Shown: one piece after another, positions 54,708 through 61,921 of the stretch | Numbering within the stretch: the first letter of the stretch is position 1 | Layout: every line of letters starts with the position of its first letter | Assembly (NCBI GenBank): GCA_947454705.1 | Contig: CANGKZ010000005.1 | Location: forward strand, 1 to 64,000 | Origin: Verrucomicrobiota bacterium | Lineage (GTDB): Bacteria > Verrucomicrobiota > Verrucomicrobiia > Limisphaerales > UBA9464 | Direction of reading: 5' to 3' | DNA length: 64,000 nt | Notes under the pieces: generated by a model | The model's input: only the letters and a program-made list of their open reading frames with translations | Database searches by the model: none | Told to the model about the DNA's origin: nothing | Made by a program: the position numbers and the translations under genes

Positions 54708-56777
54708 TCAAAAATGGTACGTCAGCTTGATGCGGAAGCTGCGCCCTTCCTGATCGATGGTTTTCTGCGCGAGATTCCCGGAGCCGGGTTCCACGTACCG
54801 GTGGTCGAAGAGGTTGTAAATCGATGCCGACACCTCCAGGCCGTTCGCCCAGTGCTGGCTGAACAGAGTGGCGTTCGCGATCCAGTAGGCACCGACGTAG
54901 GGGCCCGAAACGTTTTCGCGTCCGCCGATGTAGCGGGCTTCGAGGCCCGCGAAGAGGCGGTCTCGGTAGAGAGGGACGATGACGTTCGCGAGGATCTGAT
55001 GCCGGGGCGAATTCGAAAGCTGTTGGTGAAGGACTTCGTCGGTGGCGTTCTGCAGCGTGTAGCTGATTCGCGAAGTGATGCCGGGTTTGAAGCGGGTCTC
55101 CAGTTCGAATTCGACCCCCTTGCCGTGGGCCAGCTGGCTGTTTTCGTAAACCAGCAGGCCGTCGGCGGGATCGGTCACCAGGTTGATCAGGTCGTGGGCC
55201 CTGAAAAGGTAACCGGAGACGGATCCGCGGACGTGGCTGCCGATCTGTTGTTCGAAGACGGCTTCGTAGGTCTCGATGCGTTCGGGCTTGAGCGGGCCGC
55301 TGGGCTTCTCGGATCGGCCGCCGTCCTGATAGTAACGTTCGTAGGCGTTGGGAGCGCGGAAGGCCTCGCCGTAGAGCAGCTTGAGCGTGCTTTCCTTTAC
55401 CGGCTGCCAGACCAGTGCGGAGCGCGGAGTCGTGGCGCCACCTTCGTCGGAATAGAAATCGTGTCGAACTCCGGCGGTAAGGCTCACCGTCGGTAGAACC
55501 GTGACCTTCGCTTCAGAGTACGGTCCAATGGTCCACGAGGTCCGGTAGTCGTCGAGGTATGAGACGTAGGGATCGACGTCGAACGTGTCCTGATCCTGTC
55601 GGACATTCTCGCGCGCTTCGAATCCTCCAGACAGGGTGATTCGATCGTCCCACAGGGGAAGGCTGAGATGGGCATCCTCCGCCCACCAGACCGAGCGGCC
55701 CTCGTCGCGTTCCACGACGCGAAGAATGGAGCCGGTGCTTTGAACGCGGTCATAGACGAACGTTCCGCGGTAGGTGGTGTTGTTGTAGCTGAAGCTGGCG
55801 CGGAGCTTGAGTTCGTTCTCGAAGCTGTGGTCAAAGATTCCGCGGATGTAGCCGGCGGTGTCGATGAGCCGGTTGCGGGGATCTTCGAGGATGGAGTCGT
55901 AGGCTCCGGTAGGAAGTTGCTTGTTGCGATCGCGCCACGCGGTTTCCAGCGTGAAATCGTTCCAGGTGATCCGGCCGAACAGTTTGGCCACGCGTTCGGA
56001 ATCCTGGCTGATGGCCCTCAGTGGCGCCGCGCCTGGCGCACCCATCGATGGAAAGGTGATTTGCGACTGCCCCTCGCTGGTGAGGTAGCTGCCGGAAATG
56101 AGGTAATCGACGCCGTTCTTGAGTTTGGATCCGAGGGAGAAGCGTCCCTTCCAGCGGTCAAAGCTGCCGCCTTCGACCGAGGCTTCGGCGGTGCCGATGT
56201 CCGCGCCGCGCTTGGTGATCACGTTGATGACCCCGAACAGCGCATCGCTTCCGTACAGGGCGGATCCCGGTCCGCGGACCACTTCCACGCGTTCGATCAG
56301 GTCGAGATCGACCATGAACTCGGTACCGATGAATCCCTGTTCATACACCCCGTCGTTCAAACGCTGTCCATTGAGCAGCAGAAGGGTGCGGGAATTGTAA
56401 TCGCCCGGCCGGCTGAATCCGCGGGAACCCAGATAGTAATAGCCGTGGTCGTAGGTGACGTAGAAACCACGGATCCCCTGCAGAACGTCGGCCAGACTCC
56501 GGTGCCCGAGCTTGCGGATCTCATCGCCGCTGATGATGGAGACCGCCGCCGGGGCATCGGTCGAGGGTTCGAGTCGTTTGGAGGCCGTGGTGACGCTCTC
56601 GACCCGGATTTGCATCAGGTCGTCGAGGCTTAGACGGGAAAGATCCTTGGCAGTCGGCTCGTCGGCGGAGGCCTTCGCCGCGGCGAGGGCGATGGCAGAC
56701 AGATAGCATGCCGCGCAAAGGAATTGGTTCCATTTTTGAGGCGTTGCTGGGACGGAGCCCGGGGGAAAAGGTTTCAT
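54708..56777 (-). CDS. TonB-dependent outer-membrane receptor
   Basis: 689 residues from the ATG at 56777 (MKPFPPGSVPATPQ), with AAAGGA seven bases upstream. A signal peptide ends near KASADE; a short conserved DLSRLSLDDLMQIRVESVTTASKRLE resembles a TonB box region, then the plug (APAAVSIISGDEIRKLGHRSLADVLQGIRGFYV..RGFSRPGDYNSRTLLLLNGQRLNDGVY, VEVVRGPGSALYGSDALFGVINVITKRG) and a 22-strand barrel ending in LTYHF. The substrate is unknown. First gene of the receptor-YfiR-kinase operon. Confidence 0.93.
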   Translation of the reverse strand: MKPFPPGSVPATPQKWNQFLCAACYLSAIALAAAKASADEPTAKDLSRLSLDDLMQIRVESVTTASKRLEPSTDAPAAVSIISGDEIRKLGHRSLADVLQGIRGFYVTYDHGYYYLGSRGFSRPGDYNSRTLLLLNGQRLNDGVYEQGFIGTEFMVDLDLIERVEVVRGPGSALYGSDALFGVINVITKRGADIGTAEASVEGGSFDRWKGRFSLGSKLKNGVDYLISGSYLTSEGQSQITFPSMGAPGAAPLRAISQDSERVAKLFGRITWNDFTLETAWRDRNKQLPTGAYDSILEDPRNRLIDTAGYIRGIFDHSFENELKLRASFSYNNTTYRGTFVYDRVQSTGSILRVVERDEGRSVWWAEDAHLSLPLWDDRITLSGGFEARENVRQDQDTFDVDPYVSYLDDYRTSWTIGPYSEAKVTVLPTVSLTAGVRHDFYSDEGGATTPRSALVWQPVKESTLKLLYGEAFRAPNAYERYYQDGGRSEKPSGPLKPERIETYEAVFEQQIGSHVRGSVSGYLFRAHDLINLVTDPADGLLVYENSQLAHGKGVEFELETRFKPGITSRISYTLQNATDEVLHQQLSNSPRHQILANVIVPLYRDRLFAGLEARYIGGRENVSGPYVGAYWIANATLFSQHWANGLEVSASIYNLFDHRYVEPGSGNLAQKTIDQEGRSFRIKLTYHF

Positions 56778-56820
56778 CGAAGAGTCCTTTGTCGCAGGGC
56801 GAATGATCGCCCGGGACTCT
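56778..56820 (-). promoter_or_regulatory. two-tier hairpin covering the TonB receptor ribosome site
   Basis: Outer stem agagtcc (56781-56787)/ggactct (56814-56820) and inner stem gggcga (56797-56802)/tcgccc (56807-56812) with an ATGA loop and a 9-base one-sided bulge. On the minus strand the 3' side of the outer stem contains the GGA of the AAAGGA Shine-Dalgarno, so folding should reduce translation. No known riboswitch consensus is matched. Confidence 0.55.
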
Positions 56821-56894
56821 GCTAATTTCCTAGCACTTTGTGCGGTGCGGACCCGGGACTTGTCGGCTTCGTTCCGCCCTCCTAGCCTACGCCT

Positions 56895-57200
56895 GTGCCG
56901 GGAACCATCGAGATCACCAGTCCTGAGATTGACGTCGCCAAGGACAAGAAGTCCAAGGAGGCCGATACGCCCGGCTATCTTGTGGTCTGTTGGAACGATC
57001 CTGTGAACCTCATGCCCTACGTGACGCATGTCTTCCGCACGGTGTTCGGCTGGGATCGAACCCGGGCGGAGCGGCATATGCGGGAGGTGCACGAAAAGGG
57101 CAAAAGTGTCCTCGTGCGGGAGCAGTTCGAAAAGGCGGAGTTCTACGTACATCAGCTCCGGAAGTTCGCCCTTCACGCCACTTTGGAGACCGCGGAATGA
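56895..57200 (+). CDS. clpS: Clp protease adaptor ClpS
   Basis: 101 residues, GTG start at 56895. After a flexible acidic/basic N-terminus comes the ClpS fold: YLVVCWNDPVNLMPYVTHVFRTVFGWDRTRAERHMREVHEKGKSVL and a final EFYVHQLRKFALHATLE. The Asn-Asp pair (NDPVN) and the MPYVTHVF helix form the N-degron pocket; usual NDD reads NDP here. It hands N-end-rule substrates to ClpAP or ClpCP. It overlaps the DUF2017 gene by ATGA and is followed by aat. Confidence 0.93.
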   Translation: MPGTIEITSPEIDVAKDKKSKEADTPGYLVVCWNDPVNLMPYVTHVFRTVFGWDRTRAERHMREVHEKGKSVLVREQFEKAEFYVHQLRKFALHATLETAE

Positions 57201-57772
57201 AGCTCGTCTCGCGCGAAGCGGACCGTCTGGTGTTCAAGCTGTCCAAGCGTGAACACGAGGCGCTGATGACCACGCTGCGGCTCGCACCGCTGTTTCCGCG
57301 GGGCGAATCGCCGATTTCACGGGATTCCACCAAACTTGGCGAACAGGTCCCTTCCGCGCAGGCCGATCTCGACGAAGCGCTCGCCGATCACCGGCTGGAA
57401 CAAACCGAAGCGATCACCCGGCTCCTCACCGATCCCAAGCGATGTACCAAAATGGGGGCAGGAGCTTGGAAACTGACACTCACCGTGTCGGATGCCGACC
57501 GCTTGCTCCAGGTGTTGAATGAAATCCGCGTTGGGGCTTGGGAAAAGCTGGGCCGACCGGACTTCGAGGAAGGCTCCCGGCCCGAAGTGACCGAGGAGAA
57601 TTTCCTCTGTTTCTGGGCCTTTCAACTGACCGACGTCTTCGAGGGGCAGTTGCTCGCGGCGCTGGACGGCGAGGAGCCGGAGTCGGAATCGGAGGGTGGA
57701 ACGGAGGACGATTCGGATTCCGAATCGGATTCGGGGTCCGGTCCCAAACCGGATCCGGATGCCGGAAAGTGA
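57197..57772 (+). CDS. DUF2017 protein
   Basis: 191 residues starting at the ATG inside the clpS stop. Core MKLVSREADRLVFKLSKREHEALMTTLRLAPLFP, then WKLTLTVSDADRLLQVLNEIRVGAWEKLG and FWAFQLTDVFEGQLLAAL fit DUF2017, a family often encoded beside clpS in Actinobacteria. A long acidic, low-complexity tail (ESESEGGTEDDSDSESDSGS) ends it. Function unknown; coupling to clpS and proximity to aat (22 bases) suggest a part in N-degron handling. Confidence 0.8.
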   Translation: MKLVSREADRLVFKLSKREHEALMTTLRLAPLFPRGESPISRDSTKLGEQVPSAQADLDEALADHRLEQTEAITRLLTDPKRCTKMGAGAWKLTLTVSDADRLLQVLNEIRVGAWEKLGRPDFEEGSRPEVTEENFLCFWAFQLTDVFEGQLLAALDGEEPESESEGGTEDDSDSESDSGSGPKPDPDAGK

Positions 57773-57794
57773 CCGCAGCCCTGCGGCTTGAGCC

Positions 57795-58481
57795 ATGATC
57801 TGGCGTCTGGACAACCGCCTCGTGTTCCCGGATCCAAACTGGGCCGATCCTTCGGGAATGGTGGCGGTGGGCGGGGATCTCTCGGTTGAACGTCTCGTGG
57901 CCGCCTACCGTTCGGGCATCTTTCCCTGGACCGATGACCCGATTACCTGGTGGTCGCCAGACCCGCGGGCGATCCTCGAGTTGGATCAAATCCACGTTTC
58001 GCGAAGCCTTCAGCGAACCCTTCGGCAGAATCCGTTTCGTGTGACCTTCGATCAGGATTTTGCCGGAGTCATCACCGCCTGCGCCAGCGTTCCCCGGGAG
58101 GAGGGCAGTACCTGGATTTCGAACGCGTTTCAGCAGGCCTACCGTTCACTACACCGAGCCGGAGTGGCCCACAGCGTCGAAGTGTGGCAGGGAACAGACT
58201 TGGTGGGCGGGGTCTACGGGGTGGCGATCGGAGGCTTTTTCGCCGGGGAATCGATGTTTCACCGAGCCTCCAATGCCTCAAAAGTGGGGCTCGTTCGGCT
58301 GTTGGAGCACCTGCGGGATCGGGGATTCCAGCTGTTTGACACCCAGATGGTCACGCCCGTGACCGAATCCCTCGGCGCGATTGAGATTCCCCGGGAGGAT
58401 TACTTGGAGCGGTTGCGTCGAGCGATCGAGCTGCCGGTTTTGTTTCGCCAGCGGGCGGAGGTTGAAGGGGTGAACGGCTGA
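57795..58481 (+). CDS. aat: leucyl/phenylalanyl-tRNA-protein transferase
   Basis: 228 residues. Transfers Leu or Phe from tRNA to N-terminal Lys or Arg of proteins, creating a primary N-degron for ClpS. Signature segments: FPDPNWADPSGMVAVGGDLSVERLVAAYRSGIFPW, WWSPDPRAILELDQIHVSRSL, GVAIGGFFAGESMFHRASNASKVGLVRL and LFDTQMVTPVTESLGAIEIPREDYL. Complete and of normal length. Together with clpS it encodes both ends of the bacterial N-end-rule pathway. Confidence 0.96.
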   Translation: MIWRLDNRLVFPDPNWADPSGMVAVGGDLSVERLVAAYRSGIFPWTDDPITWWSPDPRAILELDQIHVSRSLQRTLRQNPFRVTFDQDFAGVITACASVPREEGSTWISNAFQQAYRSLHRAGVAHSVEVWQGTDLVGGVYGVAIGGFFAGESMFHRASNASKVGLVRLLEHLRDRGFQLFDTQMVTPVTESLGAIEIPREDYLERLRRAIELPVLFRQRAEVEGVNG

Positions 58482-58605
58482 AGCGTTGAAGGGGAGAGAC
58501 CGCGGAGATGCTCACGCCCCGAATGGATGTTTGGTCGCCCCTTGGTTCGACATGTATCAGAAATGAGACGTAGGCAGGGCAGGCCTCCTAGGACTCTGGG
58601 GTGAC

Positions 58606-58625
58606 TTTGTGAAATAAATCACAAA
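58606..58625. promoter_or_regulatory. perfect CRP/FNR-type palindrome upstream of nuoB
   Basis: TTTGTGA-AATAAA-TCACAAA: seven-base arms that are exact inverted repeats and contain the full TGTGA-N6-TCACA core (58608-58623). It lies 74 bases upstream of the nuoB ATG, in the 215-base gap after aat that otherwise holds only a scrap of the gttgaagggg repeat (58486-58496). Confidence 0.65.
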
Positions 58626-58696
58626 ACCGGCTTGCACCGCCCGCGCACCGATTCCAATCTCCGCCGTCCGCAGGGAAACTGCTTGTTTTCACGCCC

Positions 58697-59287
58697 ATGT
58701 CCGCGCCCGTTGCTTCGCCGACCGTTACCGAATTCGGCTACAATTCCAAAGTTGAGGGAGAGGTCATCCACACCACTGTGGATGCGGCTCTCAACTGGTT
58801 CCGCAAGAACTCCCTTTGGCCCATGCCAATGGGCCTTGCCTGTTGCGGCATCGAGCTGATGGCGGTTGGCGCCAGCCGGTTCGATATCTCGCGATTTGGC
58901 TCGGAAGTGATGCGGTTTTCCCCGCGTCAGTCCGATGTCATGATCGTCGCCGGCACGGTTACCTACAAGATGGCCCTGGCCGTTCGCCGCATTTACGAGC
59001 AGATGGCCGAGCCCAAGTGGGTGATCGCCATGGGCGCCTGCGCCTCCACCGGCGGCATGTACCGGAGCTACGCCGTGTTGCAGGGCGTGGACAATATTTT
59101 GCCCGTGGATGTGTACGTGGCCGGGTGCCCTCCGCGTCCCGAGGCGTTGCTCGACGCGTTGATGAAGCTCCAGGGCATCGTCTCGCGGGAACCGATCACC
59201 CGCACGCTGAAGAAGGACGTCGCCCCCGCCAAATACGGAAGCCTCGGCGTGGAACTGGGCGATCGCGGCGAAGTGATTCATTCCTGA
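58697..59287 (+). CDS. nuoB: NADH-quinone oxidoreductase subunit B
   Basis: 196 residues. Carries the N2 [4Fe-4S] cluster at the quinone site of complex I: ligands in [27 protein letters not shown] and [19 protein letters not shown]. First complex I gene seen here; nuoA, which usually precedes it, is absent upstream. The putative CRP-type site at 58608 lies just ahead. Confidence 0.96.
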   Translation: MSAPVASPTVTEFGYNSKVEGEVIHTTVDAALNWFRKNSLWPMPMGLACCGIELMAVGASRFDISRFGSEVMRFSPRQSDVMIVAGTVTYKMALAVRRIYEQMAEPKWVIAMGACASTGGMYRSYAVLQGVDNILPVDVYVAGCPPRPEALLDALMKLQGIVSREPITRTLKKDVAPAKYGSLGVELGDRGEVIHS

Positions 59288-59336
59288 GTCGATCGATATT
59301 CCATTGATTCGAACCTCCCGAACCTGATTTTCGAAC

Positions 59337-59918
59337 GTGCCCACTTCCCTTGAACTGGCCGGCCGCCTCCAGGAGGCGTTTGGCGAACTGGTCTCGGCTC
59401 CGGCGGAATTCCGCGGCGAGTTGACCCTCACCGTGCAGGATGCGGAGCGCATCACCGAAGTCTGCGCCTTCGCCAAGAAGGAGCTCGGATTCGACCTGCT
59501 GCTCGATCTGTCGGGCATGGACGAGACTCCGAACGACCCGCGCTGGGCCGTGGTGTACGAACTCTTTGGAACGGAACATCACGTTCACCTGCGCCTGAAG
59601 GTGCGGATTTCTGAGGAAAAATCGGAATTGCCGACCGTTTCCAGCGTGTGGCGCACGGCCGACTGGCATGAGCGTGAGGCCTACGACATGCTCGGCATCC
59701 GCTTCTCCGGACATCCGGATTTGCGCCGTATTTTGATGTGGGACGGCTATCCGTACTTCCCCCTTCGCAAAGATTTCCCGCTCGCCGGTAAGCCGAGCGA
59801 ACTTCCCGAAACTGCCTTCACCCGACCCGCGCCGCTGGAAGGCGGTCCGTTTGTCACGGTCGCCGGCGGCAAGGACAGCATCGTTCGCGAACCCCGCGCC
59901 CGCACCCCCGAAGCCTGA
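59337..59918 (+). CDS. nuoC: NADH-quinone oxidoreductase subunit C
   Basis: 193 residues, GTG start at 59337. The 30-kDa-subunit signature is in VWRTADWHEREAYDMLGIRFSGHPDLRRILMWDGYPYFPLRKDFPL. It is separate from NuoD rather than fused as in E. coli. Part of the peripheral arm near the quinone site. Confidence 0.95.
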   Translation: MPTSLELAGRLQEAFGELVSAPAEFRGELTLTVQDAERITEVCAFAKKELGFDLLLDLSGMDETPNDPRWAVVYELFGTEHHVHLRLKVRISEEKSELPTVSSVWRTADWHEREAYDMLGIRFSGHPDLRRILMWDGYPYFPLRKDFPLAGKPSELPETAFTRPAPLEGGPFVTVAGGKDSIVREPRARTPEA

Positions 59919-59923
59919 GACGC

Positions 59924-61225
59924 ATGGCCACACAGACCCTCGAATTTCGCGATCCCGCAGCCCGCACCGTGGCTGCCACGGCCGCTGCCGCCCCGTCCCC
60001 GACGTCGCCTGACGCCGAGCTTCAGGACCTGCACGGCGAGAAGATGGTGCTCAACATGGGCCCGTCGCATCCCTCCACGCACGGCGTGTTGCGGATCATC
60101 ATCGAGCTCGACGGCGAGACCATCACCAAGGCGATTCCCGATCTCGGTTATCTGCATCGCGGCGATGAAAAGATCGCCGAGAACATGACCTACACCCAGT
60201 TCATCCCGTACACGGATCGACTGGATTACCTCGCGCCGCTCGCCAACAACGTGGCCTACGCGCTCGCGGTGGAAAAGCTGATGGGAATCGATACCCAGCT
60301 GCCTCCCCGCTGCCAGTACATCCGCGTGATCTGCTGCGAATTGGCCCGTATTTCGGCGCATTTGCTGGGCTTGGGTGCCTTCGCGATGGACGTGGGTGCG
60401 TTGACCGTCTTCCTCCACACCTTCACGGAACGGGAGAAGATCTACAATTTGTGCGAGTCACTGACCGGGGCCCGGTTCACCACCAGCTACACGCGCATCG
60501 GCGGGCTCACCCGCGATCTGCCTCCGGGCTGGCACGGCCAGTGCCGCAAGTTCCTCGATGAAGTGGAACTCAACATCGCCGAATCCGAGACCCTTCTCAC
60601 CCGCAACCGCATCTGGGTGGACCGCACCCGGGACGTGGGCGTGATCTCGAAGGAGCTGGCGATCGACTACGGCCTTACCGGACCGAATCTGCGCGGCAGC
60701 GGGGTGGCGTACGACGTTCGCAAGGCCACGCCGTACCTCGTGTACAAGGATCTTGAGTTCGACGTCCCTGTGGGCTCGGTCGGCGATTGCTACGATCGTT
60801 ACCTCGTCCGCATGGAAGAGATGCGCCAGAGCGTGCGGATCATCCGTCAGTGCCTCGACCGCATCCCGGGCGGTGCCGACAATACCTCGCGCGAACCGAT
60901 CAACGTGCCGGACGGCAAGACCGTGCTGCCCCCGAAGAGCAAGGTGCTCTCGAGCATGGAAGAACTGATCCACCAGTTCATGATCGTCACCCAGGGCGTG
61001 AACGCGCCTCCGGGCGAAGTCTATTTCGGAGCGGAGAATCCCAAGGGCGAACTTGGGTTCTACATCAACTCGCGCGGCGGTGGTACGCCGCACCGGTTGA
61101 AGATCCGCGCCCCGTCGTTCGTGAACCTCAGCATCCTGCCCGCGCTGTTGCCGGGCCACATGATGAGCGATGTCGTGTCGATCCTCGGATCCATCGACTT
61201 CGTCATGGGTGAGTGCGACCGGTAG
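59924..61225 (+). CDS. nuoD: NADH-quinone oxidoreductase subunit D
   Basis: 433 residues. 49-kDa subunit forming most of the quinone pocket: MVLNMGPSHPSTHGVLRIIIELDGE (with the quinone His), IPDLGYLHRGDEKIAENMTY, DRLDYLAPLANNVAYALAVEKLMGI, a normal middle, and the usual ending SILGSIDFVMGECDR. It starts six bases after nuoC. Ala/Pro-rich 30-residue N-terminal extension before the conserved part. Confidence 0.97.
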   Translation: MATQTLEFRDPAARTVAATAAAAPSPTSPDAELQDLHGEKMVLNMGPSHPSTHGVLRIIIELDGETITKAIPDLGYLHRGDEKIAENMTYTQFIPYTDRLDYLAPLANNVAYALAVEKLMGIDTQLPPRCQYIRVICCELARISAHLLGLGAFAMDVGALTVFLHTFTEREKIYNLCESLTGARFTTSYTRIGGLTRDLPPGWHGQCRKFLDEVELNIAESETLLTRNRIWVDRTRDVGVISKELAIDYGLTGPNLRGSGVAYDVRKATPYLVYKDLEFDVPVGSVGDCYDRYLVRMEEMRQSVRIIRQCLDRIPGGADNTSREPINVPDGKTVLPPKSKVLSSMEELIHQFMIVTQGVNAPPGEVYFGAENPKGELGFYINSRGGGTPHRLKIRAPSFVNLSILPALLPGHMMSDVVSILGSIDFVMGECDR

Positions 61226-61243
61226 TCCTTCCGATTTTTTGCG

Positions 61244-61789
61244 ATGAGCTTTTCAGTCCCAGCCCCCTTGGAAGCCCGGCTCGATGAGCTGGTCACGCAT
61301 TATCCGGTGAAGCGGAGTGCGTCGCTGATGTTCCTGCACGCGTTGCAGGAGCACTTTGGCTACGTGTCCCGTGAAGCCGTGGAATGGACCGCCGCCAAGC
61401 TCGGTCTCCAGCCCATCAACGTGTACGAGCTCGTGACGTTCTATCCGATGTTCCGTCAGGAGCCTCTCGGCACGACGCACGTGAAGGTCTGCCGCACGCT
61501 CAGCTGCGCCCTAGCGGGCAGTGCCGCGCTCCGGGAGCAGTTCTGCAAGAAGCTCGGCCTCGACTCGCACGCGCACGCCCCGCAAACCACGCCCGACGGA
61601 AAATTTACCGTCGAGTTCGTCGAATGCCTCGCGGCGTGCGGCAGCGCCCCGGTGGTGCTGGTGAATGAGGATCTCCACGAGCGAGTGACCGCGCAGGCGG
61701 CGGAGAAGATTCTTTCTGAAGGAAGCCGTCTCGAAGGAGCGGCGAAAGGGAAAACCCCTGTAAAAGGGGCCTCTGGAGCTGCTTCCTAA
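61244..61789 (+). CDS. nuoE: NADH-quinone oxidoreductase subunit E
   Basis: 181 residues. 24-kDa subunit with the N1a [2Fe-2S] ligands in HVKVCRTLSCALAGS and VEFVECLAACGSAPVVLVN. An extra Lys/Gly/Ala tail follows. It is the last gene before the tRNA interruption; nuoF follows 132 bases later. Confidence 0.95.
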   Translation: MSFSVPAPLEARLDELVTHYPVKRSASLMFLHALQEHFGYVSREAVEWTAAKLGLQPINVYELVTFYPMFRQEPLGTTHVKVCRTLSCALAGSAALREQFCKKLGLDSHAHAPQTTPDGKFTVEFVECLAACGSAPVVLVNEDLHERVTAQAAEKILSEGSRLEGAAKGKTPVKGASGAAS

Positions 61790-61794
61790 TGAAT

Positions 61795-61868
61795 TGGCTG
61801 CCCGACATGGATTTGAACCATGACAAACAGATCCAGAGTCTGCTGTGCTACCGTTACACCATCGGGCA
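61795..61868 (-). tRNA. tRNA-Gln (anticodon CTG)
   Basis: 74 bases including an encoded CCA. Read on the minus strand: acceptor stem TGCCCGA/TCGGGCA (7 perfect pairs), discriminator G then CCA, D-arm GTGTAACGGTAGCAC, anticodon stem GCAGA/TCTGT with loop CTCTGGA (anticodon CTG, decoding CAG), and a T-arm with GGTTCAAATCC. It lies between nuoE and nuoF but on the opposite strand, five bases from the nuoE stop. Confidence 0.95.
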
Positions 61869-61921
61869 AGCCGGAAGCGGGCGAGAAACTAGTCGGGTGA
61901 ACCGTTGAGTCAAGCATTGCC

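Noticed and set aside
56778-56894. Cobalamin riboswitch ahead of the TonB receptor
   Set aside because: The leader is too short and lacks the B12-box. Only the two-tier hairpin is present; the c-di-GMP (GEMM) consensus is not matched either.
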